Below, in pieces: positions 62,301-64,000 of a stretch of DNA of 64,000 nt. Origin of the DNA: Streptomyces sp. NBC_00102 (GTDB lineage Bacteria; Actinomycetota; Actinomycetes; Streptomycetales; Streptomycetaceae); contig NZ_JAPEMC010000001.1 in the NCBI RefSeq assembly GCF_026343115.1, forward strand, positions 5,931,001 through 5,995,000, written 5' to 3'. Numbering within the stretch: the stretch's first letter is position 1; each line of letters starts with the position of its first letter. The notes beneath the pieces were generated by a model, which worked only from the letters and a program-made list of their open reading frames with translations, ran no database searches and was not told the DNA's origin. A program made the position numbers and the translations under genes.

Positions 62301-64000
62301 CTCGTACGGTCTCCACGCAGGGCGTCGCATCCCAGCCCGCCGCACCCGAGCCGGATTCGCCCGGGTTCCTGACCCCGATGCCCGAGGATGCACAGCCCGA
62401 CGTACTGAGTGGGCGTATCGCCCTGCTGGCGTCGGAACGGGAAGGCATCGAAGCCGACTTGCTCGCCGCGCGGGGGGCGACCCAGGCGTACACCGCGCAG
62501 CTCGCCGAAGCGAGTACACGGCACCGAGAGCTGACCGAGGCCGTGGACGCGATCCGCGATCTCGCGCGACAGCGCCCCACTCCCGCCGATCCTGCTCCCG
62601 GTTCCGCTTCCGACCCCGCCCCCAATCCGGCCGTCGTCGACCGGGCGGTCGCCTTGGCCACCGCGCTGCCGCTCACGTCCACCGCGCCCGTTCGTCCGGC
62701 CTGGCCATGGAAGAGCGAGGTCGCCGTCACCCCGGCCGGCGACGGCACCTCCGCCCCGCAGATCCACCCGCTGCCCGACATGGACGGGCTGGCCACCGGG
62801 TTCGAGACGGACCGCCCTTCGCCGTACGGAACCGACCGCCCCGAAGCCCCCGGCGACACCGATCCCACCCCCGGCATGGACGACATCCTTGGGGGCGGCG
62901 CCGAGTCCGACGCGCACGTCGGCTACCCGGACCGGCGGTACGTCAACAGCGGTACGGCGAACACCGCGCCGCCGACCGCGGGTCCCGGCACGGCCAGTCC
63001 TGACACGACCGGTCCTGACACCCAGGCCCCCTCCTGGGAGGGGCAGCTGGTGGAGACACTCAGCAGCCGCGCCGACGTCGTCGCGACCGGCGCCTACGCC
63101 GAGCGGCGGTTGAAGAAGGCTCTGGCGGAACTCCGGCTCGGTTCCCGGCTCGCAGGGCAGCGCGACGCGTGGCTGGCTGCCACCACGTCCTCGCTGAACG
63201 CGCTGCCCGCCGAATGGCGCGCGGCGGGCGAGGAGACGGCCTCGGGCCGGGTGCAGTTGCTCCTGTCGCCCGGGGCGCGGCGGGCCGGTTTCGATGTGCT
63301 GATGGAGTCGGTCTGGGCGATCGCCGGCGACGACGAATTCGTCAGGCTGCTGACCACGGACCTGGCCGGAGAGCCGCTGTTCACCCGCCTGTTCGGCATC
63401 GCGACCGGCACGGGCCCGGCGGGCGGCGCGCCCACGAGCCCGGCGGCGCGCATGCTGATGCTCGGTTCCCGGGTGCTCACTCCCTGGAAGGAGTGGGCGC
63501 CGAGTTACCTCCAGGCCGTCACCGCGTGGGCCGTCGGCACCGGCCGGGACACCCTGGCAGAGGTCGTGCGGGCCTGGCAGGAGGTCAAGCCCGCCTCGGC
63601 CGCGCTCGACCACTACTACTTCGACCTCGCCGACCTCGTCGACGCCAACTCCGCCGACCTCGACTCCGCTGCCGTCGACCCGGCCGACGTCGACAGGGTC
63701 GACCTCCAGGACCCCGAGGCGGTGCAAGCATGGGCCTCGGCGGTCTTCGAGCTGCCGGACGAGGCCGACACCGATCCCGAACCTCAGAGCCCCTTGCCCG
63801 GCAACCCCTGGGCGGTCTCCTCCTGGCAGGTCCCCGGCTCCGCCACGGCCGTCAGATTCCGCGGCTTCTACCGCAACCCCCGGTGGGCGCTGCTCACCGC
63901 CCGGTTCGAGCGGGCCGCAGCCGATCGCCATCTCGGCTGGCCCTCCACCCGGCAAGCCGCCCAGCACGCGGTCCGTGCGCTGCTGAAACGCATCGAGGCC
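50318..64000 (+). CDS. Second giant toxin-like protein (partial, runs past the window)
   Basis: Open from ATG 50318 to the last base (4,561 codons, no stop), so the C-terminus is missing. Residues 1-300 are the WXG100/CpnT-like domain, nearly identical to the first giant; 305-735 is a Pro/Thr linker. Then: helical module with VLSGRIALLESERARLE coiled coil (740-990); caspase-like domain 1 (H1447, C1491); helical modules; an ADP-ribosyltransferase-like domain (R2390, STT at 2401-2403, E2458-A-E2460); two degenerate copies of it (near 2980-3020 and 3518-3560); caspase-like domain 2 (H3695, C3735); and a second copy of the opening modules from ~3,870. A helical unit with a [ST]L.E[IV]..A signature recurs about six times. 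Likely a T7SS-exported multi-toxin protein. Confidence 0.85.
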   Translation, partial: MLPRDYLEFSELELAMFWGLLGSVPPEANARAANELAGVYYRYSLRIEALATELDDSVDKVKGALPGTTGDSYKGAVEKVSGGPTGRGMLRMVGEFSVQVGDGQRTYAQIILKAKINMEYELAFCLMILAALSAMAYFTGGLSFLQAATVKARTRLQLLTIMHFLSSHSRMVPGLDEAIEEGLIEFLSQLTMMTAAPTELRQKKFDWRDIAESATVGYFASISTEVTRKLLDPLTHLPKDTPGGKFTNEVVKSLADGVAEGVGEPTGVMFSDLLWHGTLRFDTGSMLGAGVSAVTTGLLGSGLIEGATALARWKYQNLNTPLNTQTWTGPDGTGPNLSGLTTTGTPTPTPPNLTTNPTHNPTTSNPSPHPTHLLSPSPTPILTTTNLTGPDLTGPDLSLTGPHSTTTPPTTTPLTPTPLTPTPLTRTPDPLDPDAITTIGTLDPAYIRPDLTQTTTTPATTTPTPTHTPTPTPTPTPTPTPTPTPTPTPTPPSTRPEPTTQPNPVSPDDKSNPTLPNAGTSQGQPNSTPPNSINPEGKSTSTLLNPAASEGHQTSKRPDSVTTENNTSTTPEDDAPTGTNTGTSTGTSTSNSTAPTSETLTAPKTPVTPESTGTTSGTPKTPVTPESTGTTSGTPKPIGTTAATPDDTGTTSGTPKPIGTTAATPDDTGTSAAPDNSETSASPTAQRTPGTTTPGTTTPGTDASGTDAPTNAPDATPTHTPAPQSGDRTLAPRSADHAPLPAEVAEAVRSLLPEVRAEAEAYGLTPADFVSLHHAPRAAGETFEQLVTADVAARTGRLAALDFRLPGLLEDAWSAATTWRTMAASLDRDLARELRHAAVLRAEVDDRVGPALDRLRRMDKIRTVSADADADATGTATGTTAPGEPRSGVSQPGPPAPGATESDVLSGRIALLESERARLESDLSASHRAARVHAAELAEASSRRDTMTAAVGEIRELGRRGTADPGPAAVARTIARVTGRPLSATDQPLAPTGAARKPWPWKTVSAFAPPADRASLRSAWAPYLNSATAAGDRTATLAVEQPPADRAAPDWMLARITYLRESERFEQRLARYLGRHEEANENIGVLLRAVWERAVELGRWQELGTDDATVDGAVGRDRARLEAVVESGNLRERVGMLFVGGFLMSDLLEGAFPDPPAIAAERAYRLASAEILAYRRAVEQLAGLPDAEREAALAALRAPLATPVDLSELQPPLSEAELALIPGGSPQWLSGRVYFDVRLNNRVAERAEETGGLLVAGISGMAYRVLDHALTAREMWGVDIDLRMVRLALIGAMVPAQHHSLHEIMAASRLFEENHPGVEMLDYADNYGRYWNIAPLTEEELRRHVAVDGRFPEEHALHTAGRLGLDPRPAIGPVPAPVTFLPIHDAGGSPIGMASFKPADWAVRQPVYSGLNRTGHFTSWQLGADGRPVGSRVPLPGPGPRFFWASHGSADGLELALDDGGTRTDRGYAAVRAMAVEVARGGFRSVVVLACGPDGLPRARARARARELAELVAPVLGVPTSVAWAEVAVTPSDDDAAADIHLLPDMDGLAAGFETAMPGDRANRVEDLGDVTEDSADDGVTGTEDRADDGGVENHTDRDAGKLTVTRGQPHYPDRTYVNAGPTEDNASGTGTTAGPSGTRGPSRAVPARGTRDTSDGRGAAASSPSPWERHLAQSLSSRGTVVAVASLTEYMLKEALETASLRSRLARERTAWTQANAAAVAALPDEWTAAARGTTTARVLSLLSPEARKAGFDVSMDLVWEVARNDELLDRLAGESVTSARFSRLMRSVIKTGRPSGQGPRPAYRMLRLGRHVLAPWSDWGVRYLGAVTAWALATGQDTLAGVVEAWNEIGPPADTTADVDVRDPEALHTWASRTFEVPLGEQAPPHDAGQRFISGPANPWTVSSAVTPGGSAAVRFAAYYRDPRWRELSTRFEREAADRYHAWPSTREAARAAVRLLRDHLQTLEGLRRSPAEAFFSRRDLPPAAREQTPEQRAEQARRRLDVLLAEGDLAALMKAFQRAARTHLPAPSLADTGLPDSGVPDGSPAGGATPLTGERYDARGFRHLAGPDGPARHLLRAYHVLDPRRDGVRSFMRAVAAWTVRTGGNSMYEVYQAWNGVGGEAPIGIDASRMYRWAAEKESVQFQTWGLPDPAIKPLVAPQQTLYVDMTRPMVEANKDFATELVQDLPAFAAEYARAYPRRPDLRRWSDMMPLTGSGGRRQRLEQWLDRHGVADLMLLARTPWAHMLSLHLYTRADFAAINGFVRTASLGRAVGLHIQQERVFKEVWDAYTKDPDYTYLPDTLQQNALFREAVAELPKDRTRADDEVRRAFRRRLDRVVDAYRDELALHVDMAAEALESLPTEKPRTLWWGAFAPGRFAERVTDGAVYRRDTVHGNRFRSTTAKPVSSLQFAQPPLPSDVGLPARELASAPEHSTVVRIRTARAARDVSIFARYPDEAEFLYPPGAVFRVLRRTDEAPYRLEVIEVEEVPDTPGPSASRAPAAVSEADLFLADPQWFVLGLEYERALGRRFEDDPDVLAAVRRAVRAVHRHLVTHLSEADVLLSFGFAERPTGADTDAATRDLLDHDSPLGVRELTHRLMYATIDKDNSKSLAALWKTRPQLNRVRGDYSSVSPLGPRAYSTRMHASMVQAGRRPGLGEAPHISWLFEAVAELPGVSYTMLYGLRKGVLAYEAARGGHSFTEVLAATQFAGVQSPGEPPARTVSGIDLHRWAWTGLATGSTAELLLPHQRLHLRAVSWMRAPWITGGTAHLAALEYATGLPGAVTTAGDQEILPVPGAADQLRRQALVRDALVRQNLWSGLNAAHLPTLHLLGGPDNALIAGRMTGAELAARVTALFAAPDRVARLPLLVARDHRMRALMRGADRLAPDDHRRETLLARLAERAGARAAELFAGELGPELARHRFMAREALSLLPALDQPVYWTADSAEEPVAPGALVPVATSRAGALAERAAVRRPGARPVLYELSRSSARSIAAFAPLDGAGAVFPEQPELTVVSRRVVHDTVSGLVHEHVVLEERSATATASGTGGRSRTSGTPSPGSPVDAAHPAMLDDRWTAASARFEREAGQALVRYVEGRGGVRGLLAAVADRYSNDRARDRAAARGGLAAQMRRIAELVQDLPGVPDSRQQMFEVRAPRERGILVRGGTAHVAAQVRQAFLDISDGEASPNQIVEVIRAVVGWLLSEGQHSLHEIVRAVIGTASGGGEARSVLLGSGAELYDWTHRKVFPQQSYPFPEPPQRELFTRAAQGVDSLDSALSFARRLSEIRPDAPVSDVDGTPGADVARVNAVRVWVARYGGPPGLRHDAHEMAELSRLTGRYANLLGAPTVPALRDRIRALLTEESAGGRLDLPGVLLTDPAVADIVRRTDARGTRVVQAVHLLRAHFDDGRVATELHGTLAPYASAAADLVRQLPQIHDRVWWTGWLLDTSAADGGEPGRLIVPAFHRAWRRAERMERISAPPRTAEPTRPADRSAPGTARTAERGDTTRAVAAPARRAVFTVARSSAHDLSVFAPDPASGAAIYSAETEFDVIGLSIREDATGPYAYVTLREHDRRNTRPLPYPPQRQVNAATAVSQRSSAAPDGSAAREAGATSWASDPAARVVARQINDEQGNETGRAYFTDEDWALREEPYRSLGTLEDHVRWRREPGAAPEYERLPLPATTATGTYFYAAHGVPGGGLRDDRGADDGTRAGLWLRERKARLGFSSVTVMRCYEPGQETQPDTKPEEELIRFATLVAETAEVDVFIWRGRGAVTPAEAGWPVLMHVLEDSRGDATGWVHAPYGPRTPNRAPVGRDALPARGRDVSADGASGSTRPAPVTPRQRGRLHDPAGPRVAGAVGGPAPRSADRAPLPAEVAEAVRSLSPEVRAEADAYGLTPADFVSLHHAPRAPGASFERVVQAEVAARTDRLVALDLRLPGLLENAWSAASAWRSNAAFLEAGLNQELRRAAALQNEIDGRVAPALERLYDADRARTVSTQGVASQPAAPEPDSPGFLTPMPEDAQPDVLSGRIALLASEREGIEADLLAARGATQAYTAQLAEASTRHRELTEAVDAIRDLARQRPTPADPAPGSASDPAPNPAVVDRAVALATALPLTSTAPVRPAWPWKSEVAVTPAGDGTSAPQIHPLPDMDGLATGFETDRPSPYGTDRPEAPGDTDPTPGMDDILGGGAESDAHVGYPDRRYVNSGTANTAPPTAGPGTASPDTTGPDTQAPSWEGQLVETLSSRADVVATGAYAERRLKKALAELRLGSRLAGQRDAWLAATTSSLNALPAEWRAAGEETASGRVQLLLSPGARRAGFDVLMESVWAIAGDDEFVRLLTTDLAGEPLFTRLFGIATGTGPAGGAPTSPAARMLMLGSRVLTPWKEWAPSYLQAVTAWAVGTGRDTLAEVVRAWQEVKPASAALDHYYFDLADLVDANSADLDSAAVDPADVDRVDLQDPEAVQAWASAVFELPDEADTDPEPQSPLPGNPWAVSSWQVPGSATAVRFRGFYRNPRWALLTARFERAAADRHLGWPSTRQAAQHAVRALLKRIEA
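51714..51790 (+). repeat. 24-bp tandem repeats encoding Thr-Pro
   Basis: About three copies of a 24-nt unit made of CCGACT and CCCACG/CCCACG blocks, encoding (TP)n. The matching tract in the first giant (34840-34925) has a different length and composition, a sign of slippage. Confidence 0.8.
52130..52320 (+). repeat. 48-bp and 60-bp exact tandem repeats
   Basis: A 48-nt unit at 52130-52177 and 52178-52225 (encoding TPVTPESTGTTSGTPK) and an identical 60-nt unit at 52201-52260 and 52261-52320 (GTTSGTPKPIGTTAATPDDT). Both keep the frame. The first giant has one copy of each. Confidence 0.9.
52509..56213 (+). repeat. Internal duplication copy A in the second giant
   Basis: Opens with PLPAEVAEAVRSL.PEVRAEA.AYG and the TPADFVSLHHAPRA segment, which recurs 9.40 kb further on (copy B). 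Compared with B it holds an extra 523 codons (53324-54892) between the WPWK motif and EVAVTP, including caspase-like domain 1. Confidence 0.85.
54470..54900 (+). other. Caspase-like domain 1 of the second giant (inferred)
   Basis: FFWASHGSADGLEL puts His1447 after a strand; 44 residues later VVVLACGPD puts Cys1491 at the end of the next strand. The helix between (YAAVRAMAVEVAR) fits the His/Cys dyad layout of clan CD (caspase/C80-like) peptidases found in polymorphic toxins, often as self-processing units. Confidence 0.55.
57410..57790 (+). other. ADP-ribosyltransferase-like domain of the second giant
   Basis: VYRRDTVHGNRFRSTTAKPVSS (R2390, S-T-T at 2401-2403), then VVRIRTARAARDVSIFARYPDEAEFLYPPGAVFRVLR with E2458-A-E2460 followed by F-L-Y-P-P-G. 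This is the R-S-E order of arginine-type mono-ADP-ribosyltransferases, with the ExE and the 'LxPPGxxFxV' strand. All key positions are present, so activity is plausible. Confidence 0.72.
59135..59400 (+). other. Degenerate ADP-ribosyltransferase-like copy 2
   Basis: VYWTADS ... VPVATSRAGALAE ... PVLYELSRSSARSIAAFAPLDGAGAVFPEQPELTVV follows the same strand order as the intact copy, but the ExE position reads G-A-G-A and no Arg is at the first site. Probably inactive. Confidence 0.45.
60630..61020 (+). other. Degenerate ADP-ribosyltransferase-like copy 3
   Basis: VWWTGWLLDTSAADGG ... AVFTVARSSAHDLSVFAPDPASGAAIYSAETEFDVIGL: same layout as copy 2, without ExE at the expected place. Probably inactive. 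Confidence 0.45.
61370..61740 (+). other. Caspase-like domain 2 of the second giant (inferred)
   Basis: TYFYAAHGVPGGGL (His3695) and, 40 residues on, SVTVMRCYEPGQ (Cys3735), then LVAETAEVDVFIWRG, the typical next strand. Same His/Cys layout as domain 1, so two caspase-like units lie in one protein. Confidence 0.55.
61905..64000 (+). repeat. Internal duplication copy B in the second giant (continues off the window)
   Basis: Aligns with copy A through the LHHAP segment, the SGRIALL coiled coil, WPWK, then directly to EVAVTP, LPDMDGLA.GFET, the YPDR.YVN segment, SSR..VV helices and NPW.VSS. It remains homologous to the last base (QAAQHAVRALL). Confidence 0.85.

Noticed and set aside
59501..63967. 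Minus-strand open frame (1,488 codons) at the right end
   Set aside because: Shadow of the second giant; the plus frame holds the duplicated modules and caspase-like motif.

Overview
This 64 kb window looks like the chromosome of a Streptomyces-type actinomycete. It has very high GC with G/C at third codon positions, frequent GTG starts, a conservon (histidine kinase, roadblock, DUF742 and GTPase genes), a SARP regulator, an ECF sigma factor, and parts of a type VII (ESX-like) secretion system: the end of EccC, a mycosin protease and an EccA-like ATPase. I read it as the right-hand part of a T7SS locus that carries two giant, modular, toxin-like proteins and the genes that appear to regulate and accompany them.

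Layout. 1-459: C-terminus of EccC. 751-1038: a small zinc-finger (anti-sigma-like) protein. 1170-6722 (minus): a five-gene overlapping conservon operon with an extra stand-alone sensor. 7864-8265 (minus): a membrane zinc-finger anti-sigma candidate. 8359-36330 (minus): one uninterrupted 27,972-nt gene for a 9,323-residue protein. It has a WXG100/CpnT-like N-terminus, a papain-like toxin domain, a long beta-rich region, 21 copies of a roughly 200-residue unrecognised repeat with a metzincin-type metalloprotease between copies 7 and 8, and a C-terminal domain like a dead OTU protease. 36897-41156: four secreted ricin-fold lectin genes (one broken), a SigL-type ECF sigma factor and an ankyrin-like protein. 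41284-43164: SARP regulator. 43266-44858 (minus): membrane-anchored lectin. 45185-48505 (minus): beta-helix/AAA+/AAA+ EccA-like ATPase. 48763-49956: mycosin. 50318 to beyond the window (plus): a second giant gene. Its first ~2 kb nearly duplicates the first giant in inverted orientation; downstream it carries two caspase-like His/Cys domains, one intact and two degenerate ADP-ribosyltransferase-like domains, and a 9.4-kb internal duplication.

How it may work together. A 27-bp promoter-like motif, TGAACC-N16-CGT, lies in the correct orientation upstream of eight transcription units: conservon, membrane zinc-finger protein, four lectins, ankyrin protein and second giant. It matches the consensus known for the SigL class of ECF factors, and a SigL-like sigma gene lies in the middle of the locus. 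I infer a single regulon that couples surface sensing, secreted lectins and a giant T7SS effector. The first giant lacks a clear copy of the motif. Because the near-identical 2-kb starts of the two giants form inverted repeats around a 14-kb segment, inversion could exchange the promoters of the two giants. That is a hypothesis from sequence layout only.

No tRNA, rRNA, CRISPR array or insertion sequence was seen.
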